DNA of 64,000 nt from NCBI GenBank assembly GCA_031425525.1, contig JANPJM010000083.1:1-64000 (forward strand), in the 5' to 3' direction. The stretch is from JANNMJ01 sp031425525 (GTDB taxonomy: Bacteria; Bacteroidota; Bacteroidia; Cytophagales; Hymenobacteraceae). Position numbers and translations under genes: made by a program. Positions 45,392 through 55,203 of this stretch are shown here, one piece after another. The notes below the pieces were generated by a model. That model was not told where the DNA came from. It did no database searches and was given only the letters and a program-made list of their open reading frames with translations. Position 1 is the stretch's first letter. Each line of letters opens with the position of its first letter.

Positions 45392-46309
45392 TCAGTTGTA
45401 CCGCAGCGCTAATCCGGTAACAGCATCGACGTGCAGCGTCACCTCCGCTCCGTGAATGAAGGCCGTGTTGAGCGGCTCGTGCCCTGCCGGAAACCCAAAG
45501 CCCACGGGGAAATCGTACGGCGCGACGTGCTGCCGGATAATCGAATACGCATCGTGGCCAAATGGCACTGTATTGTCGCGCATCAGACTGAAATGGCCGA
45601 TTACGAGCCCCGCTAGTTGGGCCAGGCGCCCGGCGCGCGCCAGGTGGCCGAGCATCCGGTCGATGTGGTAGAGGTATTCGTCGAGGTCTTCGAGGAAGAG
45701 GATGGCGCCGTTCCAATCTGCGTCCGAGGCCGTGCCGAGCAGCGTGTGCAGCACCGTCAGGTTGCCGCCGAGCAGTGGCCCGCGCGCCGCGCCCGGCCGG
45801 TTGCCCGCGTGGGCGGGCGTAGCGTACGCGGGCCGCTCGCCGAAAAGCAGTGCCCGCAGCGAGTCGTCGGCAGTCTCGTGGTTGGGTTGGCCCATCAGCA
45901 CGGGCATCGTGGCGTGCAGGGTGGCCGTGCCGGTGTGCCGCCACAGGTGCGCGAGCAAGGCGGTGGGGTCTGAAAAGCCCGCGACCCATTTGGGGTGCCG
46001 TTGGAAGCCCGTGAGGTCGAGGTCGTCGAGGAGGCGGGCGGTGCCGTAGCCGCCGCGCGCGCACAGGATGGCGCGCACGCTGGGGTCGTCGAGGGCACGT
46101 TGGAGGTCGGCGCGGCGGTGGGTATCGTCGCCGGCGAACTGGTGGTCGGCGGCGCCGATGGTGTCGCCGAGGCGCACGCGCAGCCCCCAGCCTTCGAGCA
46201 GACGCACGGCGGGCGCCAATTCTTCAACGGAAATTTTGCGGGCGGGCGCCACGATACAAACCGTATCGCCGGGGTGCTGGGTGGGCGGAAAAACAACGGA
46301 GCGAATCAC
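45392..46309 (-). CDS. ldcA: LD-carboxypeptidase (murein tetrapeptide carboxypeptidase)
   Basis: Removes the terminal D-Ala from murein tetrapeptides in peptidoglycan recycling (S66 family). About 305 residues: CIVAPARK at the start, RGGYGTARLLDDLD, the nucleophile Ser in AGFSDPTALLAHLW, Glu in LFLEDLDEYLYHIDRML and His in LVIGHFSLMRDN. The open frame extends to 46366, but a TACCTTGCC box (about 46313-46321) lies inside that extension, so GTG 46309 is the likely start. A 12-bp perfect inverted repeat overlaps the start and flanks the box. Confidence 0.88.
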   Translation of the reverse strand: MIRSVVFPPTQHPGDTVCIVAPARKISVEELAPAVRLLEGWGLRVRLGDTIGAADHQFAGDDTHRRADLQRALDDPSVRAILCARGGYGTARLLDDLDLTGFQRHPKWVAGFSDPTALLAHLWRHTGTATLHATMPVLMGQPNHETADDSLRALLFGERPAYATPAHAGNRPGAARGPLLGGNLTVLHTLLGTASDADWNGAILFLEDLDEYLYHIDRMLGHLARAGRLAQLAGLVIGHFSLMRDNTVPFGHDAYSIIRQHVAPYDFPVGFGFPAGHEPLNTAFIHGAEVTLHVDAVTGLALRYN

Positions 46310-46339
46310 GGCGGCAAGGTAGCCGCTGTGATTCGCTCC
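46298..46339. promoter_or_regulatory. 12-bp perfect inverted repeat around the ldcA promoter and start
   Basis: GGAGCGAATCAC (46298-46309) and its complement (46328-46339) are separated by 18 bases that contain the TACCTTGCC box. One arm is the first four codons of ldcA. This could be an operator or a 5' stem-loop. Confidence 0.6.
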
Positions 46340-46398
46340 GCACATAGTTGCCGCTGAAAACGCCACGCCGGACGTAGCGGCAGAAGTTCAGCCTACGA

Positions 46399-47166
46399 TC
46401 ACATTTTCGCTACCGACCCCGATCCCGTAATCCGCTTCACGAACTGCTTGGGCTCGCCACGGTACCGCACGCTGCCCGACCCGCTGATGCTCACTTCGAG
46501 CGTCTCGGCGGCGGCCACGTTGGCATTGCCCGACCCGCTGATCTTGACGGTGGTCGTGGTCGCGAGCATCTCATCGGCGCGGATATTCCCCGAGCCCGCC
46601 ACCGACAGCGTGTGCGCCGTGCAGCGCCCTGTCAGCTTCAGATTTCCCGAACCTGCCACGCTGGTAGCGAGGGCGCCCGTGAGGTCGGCGGCAAGCCGCA
46701 CGTTGCCCGAACCGGCCACCGAAACGTTGAGCGCCGTGCCCGTCAGCGCGCCTTCCACTTCCAGATTGCCTGAACCCGAAACGCTCAGGTCTTCCACCAC
46801 CGGCAGCGTCACCGTAACCACCACGCCCTGGCCTTTGCCCCAACTCATTTTACCCTTGCCAGTTTTGCGAATGACGAGGCGGCCCTTTTCCACTACGGTT
46901 TCGGTGCGCGCCACTTCTTCGGCTTCCCCGCTGATGCTGATGGTCGCGGGCGAGCCCTGGCGCACGACTACATCGTCGGCAGTGGTGAGACTGATGCCGC
47001 GAAAATCGGCGGTTACGGGACGGGTTTGCGTCACGCGGTCGCTCGCGGGGCGCGACGCAGCGGGCGGCAGGTGCCGCGAGTGCGCGGGCGGGCTCGAACA
47101 CAGAACGGCCGCCGTGGTGGCAATCAGCCCCACGGCGGCGGCGAAGGAAACGGGATGGAGACGCAT
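46399..47166 (-). CDS. DUF2807 (head GIN domain) exported protein
   Basis: A 255-residue exported protein. The signal peptide (MRLHPVSFAAAVGLIATTAA) is followed by a low-complexity segment and a DUF2807 beta-helix with regular SGSGN/AGSGN turns (VEDLSVSGSGNLEVEGAL, NVSVAGSGNVRLAADL, TSVAGSGNLKL, SVAGSGNIRA, KISGSGNANV, SISGSGSVRY, TGSGSVAKM). These repeats form a parallel beta-helix in known structures. The molecular function of the family is not established. The ATG at 47166 is chosen because it opens the signal peptide. Confidence 0.9.
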   Translation of the reverse strand: MRLHPVSFAAAVGLIATTAAVLCSSPPAHSRHLPPAASRPASDRVTQTRPVTADFRGISLTTADDVVVRQGSPATISISGEAEEVARTETVVEKGRLVIRKTGKGKMSWGKGQGVVVTVTLPVVEDLSVSGSGNLEVEGALTGTALNVSVAGSGNVRLAADLTGALATSVAGSGNLKLTGRCTAHTLSVAGSGNIRADEMLATTTTVKISGSGNANVAAAETLEVSISGSGSVRYRGEPKQFVKRITGSGSVAKM

Positions 47167-47344
47167 CGGACAATCAGGGGGAGAAGGTGGTGAGAATAAT
47201 CGACGAATAACTGACGAATAACTGACTCTTCGTTGGAGGACACGCACGCCGTCGGAGTTGCCTTAGGCCGCCGATTTTTTTTGCGCGGATGCTCACCACA
47301 TCTGCGTGCGCTCCTCGTTTTCTCCCCTTCCGGCGCGCTACCGC

Positions 47345-48100
47345 TTACCGCAACTCAGCCGCCGCAGCTTCGTCGAGAAACCACTTTACCACGGCGCCGG
47401 GGCGGGTGGGCTGCACCCGTTGCGCCGGGAGCAGCGCCGCGCCCGAATCGGCAGACGCATCGCCGTCGGCGCCGAGAATCTGCCGCACCACGGCCGCCTT
47501 CTCCGCGCCCTGCACCAGAAAAACCACCGCACCCGCCGCGTTCAGCACGGGCAGCGTAACGGTGAGGCGCGCGGGGCCGCTGGGGTCGGGCGCGGGGGTA
47601 GCCACCACGAGCCGCGTCGTCTCCTCCACCGCCGCCATCCCCGGAAAAAGTGATGCCGTGTGCCCGTCCGGGCCGATGCCGAGAAATACCAAATCGAACT
47701 CCGGCACTTCGCCGGGTGCCAGGCCAAATGCTTCGACCAACCGCGCTTCATAAGCCGCTGCCGCTGCATCGGGCCCGAGCGTGGTATCGGCCGTCAGTAC
47801 GAACGCCGGGTTCACGGGCACGGCATCAAGCAACGCCCGAAACGCCATTCGTTGGTTCGAGCGGGCATCGTCGGGCGGCACCAAACGCTCGTCGCCCCAC
47901 GCTACCACCACCTGCGCCCACGGCAGGTTATCGGCGTACGGCACCCGCGAAAGCGCTTCGTACAACGCCTGCGGGGTAGCGCCACCCGCCAGCAGCACGG
48001 TGCAACGCCCGCGCCGGTTCACGGCCTCGCTGATGGTGGAGGCGCAAAACGTAGCGGCGGCAGCCGCCAAGTGGGCGGGGCTGGGAGTGATCGTGATCAT
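47345..48100 (-). CDS. pgl: 6-phosphogluconolactonase
   Basis: Hydrolyses 6-phosphogluconolactone in the oxidative pentose phosphate pathway. The 251-residue protein belongs to the SugarP_isomerase-like (DevB) type: CTVLLAGGATPQALYEAL, VVVAWGDERLVPPDDARSNQRMA, and FDLVFLGIGPDGHTASLFPG. The ATG at 48100 (MITITPSPAHLAAA) is the start. The glucose-6-phosphate dehydrogenase gene usually nearby is not in the window. Confidence 0.93.
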   Translation of the reverse strand: MITITPSPAHLAAAAATFCASTISEAVNRRGRCTVLLAGGATPQALYEALSRVPYADNLPWAQVVVAWGDERLVPPDDARSNQRMAFRALLDAVPVNPAFVLTADTTLGPDAAAAAYEARLVEAFGLAPGEVPEFDLVFLGIGPDGHTASLFPGMAAVEETTRLVVATPAPDPSGPARLTVTLPVLNAAGAVVFLVQGAEKAAVVRQILGADGDASADSGAALLPAQRVQPTRPGAVVKWFLDEAAAAELR

Positions 48101-48277
48101 GGAAAGACGAAAATGACGAAAAGCGCGAAGAAGGAGGTGTATTAAGTACGAAACCAAGCATTCCGAATCCACCCTGCGCGTCGCACGTCGGCAGTACACG
48201 CCCCCTTACGCACGCTTAAAAGCACCGGTTGCCGCAACCTCGATCAAGCACCCAAAGCTACTGCCACCCTTCCAAAA

Positions 48278-48319
48278 TGCCCAACGGCCACCCTACCGAA
48301 GCAGAATGGCCGTTGGGCA
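48278..48319 (-). terminator. hairpin terminator downstream of glmS
   Basis: Thirteen-bp perfect arms TGCCCAACGGCCA (48278-48290) and complement (48307-48319), 35 bases after the glmS stop. Confidence 0.7.
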
Positions 48320-48353
48320 CTAAACACGAAAAACTAAACTCTAAAAACTCTCC

Positions 48354-50192
<1,839 letters not shown>

Positions 50193-50273
50193 GTTCAGTG
50201 GGGTAAGGGGGAAAATCAGGGGAAGAAGGCCCGGCGAAAGCGCACGGGCGCGCCCGTTTCAAGGAACGGGGCT

Positions 50274-50282
50274 GCAAAGCTA
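50274..50282 (-). promoter_or_regulatory. -7 box (TAGCTTTGC) for glmS
   Basis: Matches TAnnTTTG, in the gap between the DUF4270 gene and glmS; about 80 bases of leader. Confidence 0.65.
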
Positions 50283-50300
50283 ACGGCGCGTCGGCACTCG

Positions 50301-51782
50301 TTAGTTAAGCTCTGAATAGTACACTTTTAGCTGAATCTGGCCGGGAACGGCGTCGATCAGCGTCCGATTCAGGCTCAGGCCCGTGCTGGCCGGCAACGAC
50401 GGCAGGAGCCAAAAAGCGTCGCCTTTTTGGTCGAGGAGCTTGTCGTTGAGGCGGGCATCGAGGTACGAGGTCAGCAGTACGCGGTAGGCGCGCGTGGCGG
50501 CGTCGTAGGTCACGATGGCGGGCGCGCGCGTGCCGGTGGGGTCGTTGCCGTTGGCTTGCACGGTGCGTAGCTCGCTGCCGTTTTTGAGCGGCCGGTTCTG
50601 CGCATCCACTTCCACCAAAAACGCTTGCCCCGGCACGGCAAATACGCCCGTCGCGTACGACTTGACCGGCACGACCAACTCGGCGCGGTTGATGACGATC
50701 CGACCTTGCTTCGCGCGCAGCGTCTCAAAACCGGCTATTTTGATGCGTGTGCCTAATTCCAGGCCGCCTTGCAGGTAGGCAGTGAAGCCGTTGTTGACGT
50801 CGGCGGTCACGGTATCCTGCGCTTGCGTAGACGCAGGGCGGTTGAAGACTTCAAGCGGCCCAGTAGCGTAAGTGGTGCTGATTTTCGTGAAATATCGCTC
50901 CGTATTGCGGTTGCCCATGCTGAACACGTACGTGCGCCGGACGGTATCGGCCGCCGAGTAGCGGTAGTACAGCGTCAGGCGCGTATCGCCGGCACTGGGG
51001 TTGATATTGACGAGGGCGCCCTTGGAACCCGTTACCACTTTCAACGCCAGCCCTTTCAGCACGGCTTGCAGGTTGTCGCGGGAATTGAAGGTCGGCGTGC
51101 CGATTTTGTCTACCAATCGCATTTTCAGATCAGCAGAGGTAATCGGCACCCGGATCGGGAGCAGCACGCGGGTGCTGTCGAGGCGCTTTTTGGTGCTGCC
51201 GATGATCCACGGCGTAGCCAGCACCGAATCTTTGCGGTAATCGTACCGCAGCCGGAAATCAACTGGCACGCTGTTAAGCGGCATCGGCTCTGTGCGCAAG
51301 CCCGCCGATCCGGCGTAGTACGCCGTATCGTCTTTGAACCCACTGGCTAACTCGTACAGATTCAGCTTCAGGCCGCCATCGGCGGTGCCGTTGAACTGGT
51401 TGATGGCGAAGGTGGCCACCAATGAATCAGCAACGGGCGTCGTAGAGGGCGGCGTGGCCAGGTTGACGGTCAGCGGGCTTACCTGCCAGTACGCTTCGGC
51501 GGTGGTGTTGCCGACGTTGGTATCGAGCAGTTCGCCGACGATGACGTTTGCTTTGTTGGCGGTCAGCACCGAGTCGTCGCGCAGCACGGTGGCGGCGCGG
51601 CCGGGCAGCGCGATGTACGTGGCGGTGGCGGGCACCTCGTCGGGCAGCACGTCCAGACCAACTTCGTTCGCCGGGTCGCAGCCGCTGAGCAGCAACATAA
51701 CCGAAACCGAAAGGGCCGCACTAGTTAGTGCGGCCCCCGGAAAAGAGCGCCGTATGGCGCGTGCCTTAGTGCAGAAGGGCAT
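50301..51782 (-). CDS. DUF4270 family lipoprotein
   Basis: A 493-residue exported lipoprotein of the Bacteroidota-specific DUF4270 family. The signal (SVSVMLLLSGCDPANEVGLD) gives a lipidated Cys near residue 35; the body is beta-rich with repeated strands such as ARIRFYY-like LTLYYRYSAADTVRRTYVF. Function is unknown; some members are linked to the outer membrane. The ATG at 51782 is chosen: it starts inside the last codons of glgA (17-bp overlap, 51766-51782), which fits translational coupling. An upstream extension of 32 codons would lie fully inside glgA and lacks a signal. Confidence 0.87.
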   Translation of the reverse strand: MPFCTKARAIRRSFPGAALTSAALSVSVMLLLSGCDPANEVGLDVLPDEVPATATYIALPGRAATVLRDDSVLTANKANVIVGELLDTNVGNTTAEAYWQVSPLTVNLATPPSTTPVADSLVATFAINQFNGTADGGLKLNLYELASGFKDDTAYYAGSAGLRTEPMPLNSVPVDFRLRYDYRKDSVLATPWIIGSTKKRLDSTRVLLPIRVPITSADLKMRLVDKIGTPTFNSRDNLQAVLKGLALKVVTGSKGALVNINPSAGDTRLTLYYRYSAADTVRRTYVFSMGNRNTERYFTKISTTYATGPLEVFNRPASTQAQDTVTADVNNGFTAYLQGGLELGTRIKIAGFETLRAKQGRIVINRAELVVPVKSYATGVFAVPGQAFLVEVDAQNRPLKNGSELRTVQANGNDPTGTRAPAIVTYDAATRAYRVLLTSYLDARLNDKLLDQKGDAFWLLPSLPASTGLSLNRTLIDAVPGQIQLKVYYSELN

Positions 51783-52587
51783 TATAAATATCGTGGTACG
51801 CGTTGAGCATCTCTTCCGCAGGCTCCGAGCCGATCTCGGAAAGTTGCTTGTGCTGGAGGTGCTCCTTGAACATGGCATTCATGTCGTCGCCGTAGGTTTC
51901 GGGGTACTTAATCACCGAATCGGCGTATTGCATCCCGCACCGAATGAACCCGCGGCAGTCGGCCGAACGCAACGAATCGAGCATTGGATCCTCGATGTCG
52001 AGCATCCGGGCTTTTTCCACCAGATCATCGGCAAATTTATAGTCGGCAAACTCGGAGTTGCAGACCGTAAACACCGATTTGGCGTCTTTGAAGATCGGGT
52101 CTTTCTTGTACGTCGTCTTGAGGTAGAGCGGGATGAGGCCAGTCATCCAATCGGTGCAATGGACGATATCGGGCGCCCACCCAAGTTTCTTGACGGTTTC
52201 GAGGACGCCTTTCGAGAAGAAAATCGCGCGCTCGTCGTTGTCGGCGTAGAATTGGTTGTTTTTATCGACCAGGCCGGTCTTGCGGTGGAAGTAATCATCG
52301 TTGTCGATGAAGTATACTTGCATCCGCGCCGTGGGGATGGACGCCACCTTGATGACGAGCGGCTTCTCGTCGTCGCCGACGGCGATGTTGATGCCCGAGA
52401 GGCGAACCACCTCGTGCAACCGGTTTTTACGTTCGTTGATGATGCCGAACCGCGGCACGAAGATCCGAATTTCCATTCCGCGCTCCTGCATCGCCAGGGG
52501 CAGCGCCCGCAGCAAGTCGGCGAGCTTGGAAGTGGAGAGGAACGGATTGACTTCGGTACCAGCGTAGAGAATTTTCAAGTTCGACAT
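51766..52587 (-). CDS. glgA: short glycogen/starch synthase (GT5 N-terminal domain only)
   Basis: A 273-residue protein with the GT5 catalytic N-terminal fold: KILYAGTEVNPFLSTSKLADLL, VPRFGIINERKNRLHE, WAPDIVHCTDWMTGLIPLYLK. A full GlgA has about 480 residues; the C-terminal GT-B half (KTGGL-type) is absent. The second motif (K-T/S-GGL) at the N terminus is here STSKLAD rather than KVGGLGD, so activity is uncertain. Short forms beside DUF4270 and glmS are, as I recall, common in Bacteroidota, so this is probably a family trait rather than a truncation. It begins the glgA-DUF4270-glmS group. Confidence 0.85.
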   Translation of the reverse strand: MSNLKILYAGTEVNPFLSTSKLADLLRALPLAMQERGMEIRIFVPRFGIINERKNRLHEVVRLSGINIAVGDDEKPLVIKVASIPTARMQVYFIDNDDYFHRKTGLVDKNNQFYADNDERAIFFSKGVLETVKKLGWAPDIVHCTDWMTGLIPLYLKTTYKKDPIFKDAKSVFTVCNSEFADYKFADDLVEKARMLDIEDPMLDSLRSADCRGFIRCGMQYADSVIKYPETYGDDMNAMFKEHLQHKQLSEIGSEPAEEMLNAYHDIYNALLH

Positions 52588-52663
52588 AGGAAAAAAAACC
52601 GGGGGGAACGAAGCCAAACGTTCGGAACGGGCAAAAAGTAGCCAGCCTACGACGTTTGCGTCC

Positions 52664-52672
52664 ACAAAAGTA
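52664..52672 (-). promoter_or_regulatory. -7 box (TACTTTTGT) for the glgA-DUF4270 group
   Basis: Matches TAnnTTTG on the minus strand, about 77 bases before the glgA ATG and divergent from panC. Confidence 0.65.
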
Positions 52673-52739
52673 CGGCATTTTTCCCCGGATTTCAATTTCT
52701 TTGCCCTTCGGGAGCCACCAGTCGTCCCTCGCCGAACCC

Positions 52740-52748
52740 CACTTTTGC
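52740..52748 (+). promoter_or_regulatory. -7-like box (CACTTTTGC) for panC
   Basis: One mismatch from TAnnTTTG, 16 bases before the panC ATG. Confidence 0.5.
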
Positions 52749-52764
52749 CCCTACGGCTTCCCAA

Positions 52765-53634
52765 ATGCAGACTCTGACCCAGCGCGCCGAGGTGCGCGCT
52801 TTCACTACGGCGGCGCGCGCGGCGGGCCAACGCATCGGGTTCGTGCCCACGATGGGCGCGCTGCACGCCGGCCACCTCGATTTGGTGCGCCGCGCCGTCG
52901 AAACGTGCGACGTGGTGGTGGCGAGTATTTTCGTCAATCCCCGGCAGTTCAACAATATAGCCGATCTGGCGGCGTACCCGCGCGTCGTAGAGGAAGATTC
53001 GGCCTTGTTGGCGGCGGCCGGCTGCACGGCGCTCTTCCTGCCCGAAGCCGCTGAGATGTACCCCGCGCCGCCGGTGGTCAGCATCAGCTTCGGCCCGCTC
53101 GAAGCGGTGCTGGAAGGCGCGCACCGGCCGGGGCACTTCGCGGGGGTGGGGCTGGTGGTGGCGAAGCTGCTGCATCTGGTGGCGCCGCACGCGGCGTGGT
53201 TCGGGCAAAAGGACTTGCAGCAGTGCGCCGTAATTCGGGCGTTGGTGCGCGACCTGGATTTCGAGGTGGCCCTGGAGGTTGCCCCGACCGTGCGCGAAAC
53301 CGACGGCCTGGCGATGTCGTCGCGCAATCGGCGCCTGACGCCCGCCGAGCGCGCCGTGGCGCCCACGCTCTACCGTGCCCTCGATGCCGCCCGCACGGCT
53401 CTGCTGCGCGGCGCCACCGTAGCCGAAGCCGAGGCCGAGGGCCGCGCCGTCATCGCGGCCGAACCTGCTTTTCGCGCCGAATATTTCGCCGTGGTAGATG
53501 CGCACTCGCTGCAAGCCCCCGACCCGGCGGCCGGGCTGCCGCCCACCGAAACGGCTGTGGTGGTGGCCGCCCACTTGGGCGCCGTGCGCTTGATCGATAA
53601 CGTGGTGCTGCCGCCGGCGGTGGCCGGAATTTAA
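52765..53634 (+). CDS. panC: pantothenate synthetase
   Basis: Joins pantoate and beta-alanine with ATP to make pantothenate for coenzyme A. The 289 residues match the family. Visible motifs are GFVPTMGALHAGHLDLV (HxGH nucleotide site), SIFVNPRQFNN, the FGQKDLQQ motif and the KMSKS-like loop region AMSSRNRRLTP. It is divergent from glgA, an arrangement common in Bacteroidota. panD, the usual neighbour, is not seen downstream; instead there is a cluster of palindromes. Confidence 0.95.
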   Translation: MQTLTQRAEVRAFTTAARAAGQRIGFVPTMGALHAGHLDLVRRAVETCDVVVASIFVNPRQFNNIADLAAYPRVVEEDSALLAAAGCTALFLPEAAEMYPAPPVVSISFGPLEAVLEGAHRPGHFAGVGLVVAKLLHLVAPHAAWFGQKDLQQCAVIRALVRDLDFEVALEVAPTVRETDGLAMSSRNRRLTPAERAVAPTLYRALDAARTALLRGATVAEAEAEGRAVIAAEPAFRAEYFAVVDAHSLQAPDPAAGLPPTETAVVVAAHLGAVRLIDNVVLPPAVAGI

Positions 53635-53657
53635 TGACGAGTGCGTAGCGACAAGCG

Positions 53658-53898
53658 CGGGCTATCGCGCGGGGCTCTGCCCCGTGTGGGCTATTGGCGG
53701 GCGTCTCGCCCGCCAATAGCCCAACGCCTTGCCCTCCCTTGCGCCGCGTTGCGCTTCCCTAGCCCGGTATTTAAATGCTGGGCAAGGAAGCGCAACGCGG
53801 CGGCCCCAACTTAACCGCCTGACGCCAGCAAGCCGCGCTACGTGCCGGGGCTGGAGCCCCGGAAATAACCCACACGGGGCAGAGCCCCGCGCGATGGC
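53658..53898. repeat. composite palindromic element after panC
   Basis: Outer perfect 25-bp inverted arms (53666-53690 and 53869-53893) enclose two further perfect inverted repeats: 16-bp arms 53688-53703/53707-53722 and 15-bp arms 53744-53758/53786-53800. The outer arm sequence also occurs at 41579-41599. No ORF is supported in the 336-bp gap. Confidence 0.8.
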
Positions 53899-53970
53899 CT
53901 ACGTTAGCGCGCCTACTGCTCCCGCTTCACTACTCACTACTCACACTCACTCGTCACTACGCACTCAAAG

Positions 53971-54984
53971 ATGGATTTTCACGCCCTGCTCGTCAATCTT
54001 ACGTCGCCGTCGCTGCTGTACTTCCTGCTGGGGGTGTTGGCGACAGTGGTGAAATCGGACTTGGAGCTGCCCGCTCCCACCATCAAATTCATTTCGCTGT
54101 ATCTGCTGTTCAGCATCGGGTTCAAGGGGGGGCAGGAACTGGCGCATTCGGGCTTCACAGCCGAGGTGGTGGCGGCGCTGGGCGCGGCGTTCGGCTTGGC
54201 GCTGGTGGTGCCGTTGTACACGTTTTTTCTGCTGCGGCGTTGGCTCGACGCGTATAATGCCGGGGCGCTGGCGGCGGCCTACGGCTCGGTGTCGGCCGTG
54301 ACGTTCATCACGGCCACTTCTTTTCTGGAGAGCCGCCAACTGGCGTTCGGCGGGCATATGGTGGCGGCGATGGCCCTGATGGAAGCGCCCGCCATCATCG
54401 TGGGGCTACTGCTGATCCGGCGGTTTGCGCCCGCCCCCCCGACCACCTTCGCCGCCGCTACCGATCTGACGCCGGGTACCGAAGCACCGGCCGCACTCGG
54501 CGGCGGACTTGGTTCGGTGGTGCACGAAGCGTTCACGAACGGGTCGGTGCTGATGATTGTGGGTTCGCTGGTGATCGGGCTGCTGGCCGATTCCAAGGCG
54601 GCCGAAGGCATCAAGCCGTTCACCTCCGATATTTTTAAAGGCTTTCTGGCGGTGTTTCTGCTGGAGATGGGAATGGTGGCGGCGCGCCGGTTCGGGGCGT
54701 TCCGGCGGGCGGGCTGGCCGCTGGTGGCGCTGGGGCTGGTACTGCCGCTGCTGGGGGCGGCCTTGGCCATCGGGCTGGCGCGCGCCCTGCACCTGGCCCC
54801 CGGCGATGGTCTATTGCTGACGGTGCTGGCGGCGTCAGCGTCGTACATCGCAGTACCGGCGGCGCTGCGGCTCGCCGTGCCCCAAGCCGACCCCGGTATC
54901 TACCTGCCGATGGCGCTGGCGGTCACGTTCCCGTTCAATATCGCCTTCGGCATTCCGCTGTACCTGTACCTGCTCACGATTTGA
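53971..54984 (+). CDS. sodium-dependent bicarbonate transporter family permease (SbtA-like)
   Basis: A 337-residue inner-membrane protein of the SbtA/DUF897 family, which in cyanobacteria takes up bicarbonate with sodium. About ten hydrophobic helices are visible, with the family motifs FSIGFKGGQELAHSG near residue 47, AAYGSVSAVTFITA near 101 and, in the second half, the mirrored SASYIAVPAALRLAVPQA. A hydrophilic linker (about 155-185) divides the two halves. No PII-like sbtB gene follows. The substrate in Bacteroidota is not established. It is monocistronic. Confidence 0.88.
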   Translation: MDFHALLVNLTSPSLLYFLLGVLATVVKSDLELPAPTIKFISLYLLFSIGFKGGQELAHSGFTAEVVAALGAAFGLALVVPLYTFFLLRRWLDAYNAGALAAAYGSVSAVTFITATSFLESRQLAFGGHMVAAMALMEAPAIIVGLLLIRRFAPAPPTTFAAATDLTPGTEAPAALGGGLGSVVHEAFTNGSVLMIVGSLVIGLLADSKAAEGIKPFTSDIFKGFLAVFLLEMGMVAARRFGAFRRAGWPLVALGLVLPLLGAALAIGLARALHLAPGDGLLLTVLAASASYIAVPAALRLAVPQADPGIYLPMALAVTFPFNIAFGIPLYLYLLTI

Positions 54985-55203
54985 GCGCACCACGCCCCGC
55001 CGGTGCCATTCCGGTTCGAGCGACGGCTTTCTTCATCCTTGCTTCACGTAGGTGCGGCGTGCTTTGCCCCCGCAAACCGGGAGAGGTGAATGGCGCTCCG
55101 GCCCGCCCGCCCCGCTACAGCGCGGACAGCCTCCATTCGTTGGGTTTCCCGGCTTGCCGCCGCCATCGTCGTCCGGTGGGGGTGTTTATCGCTTTGTTGC
55201 CCA

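Noticed and set aside
50193..50273. glmS ribozyme
   Set aside because: The leader shows no ribozyme core, and these occur mainly in Firmicutes.
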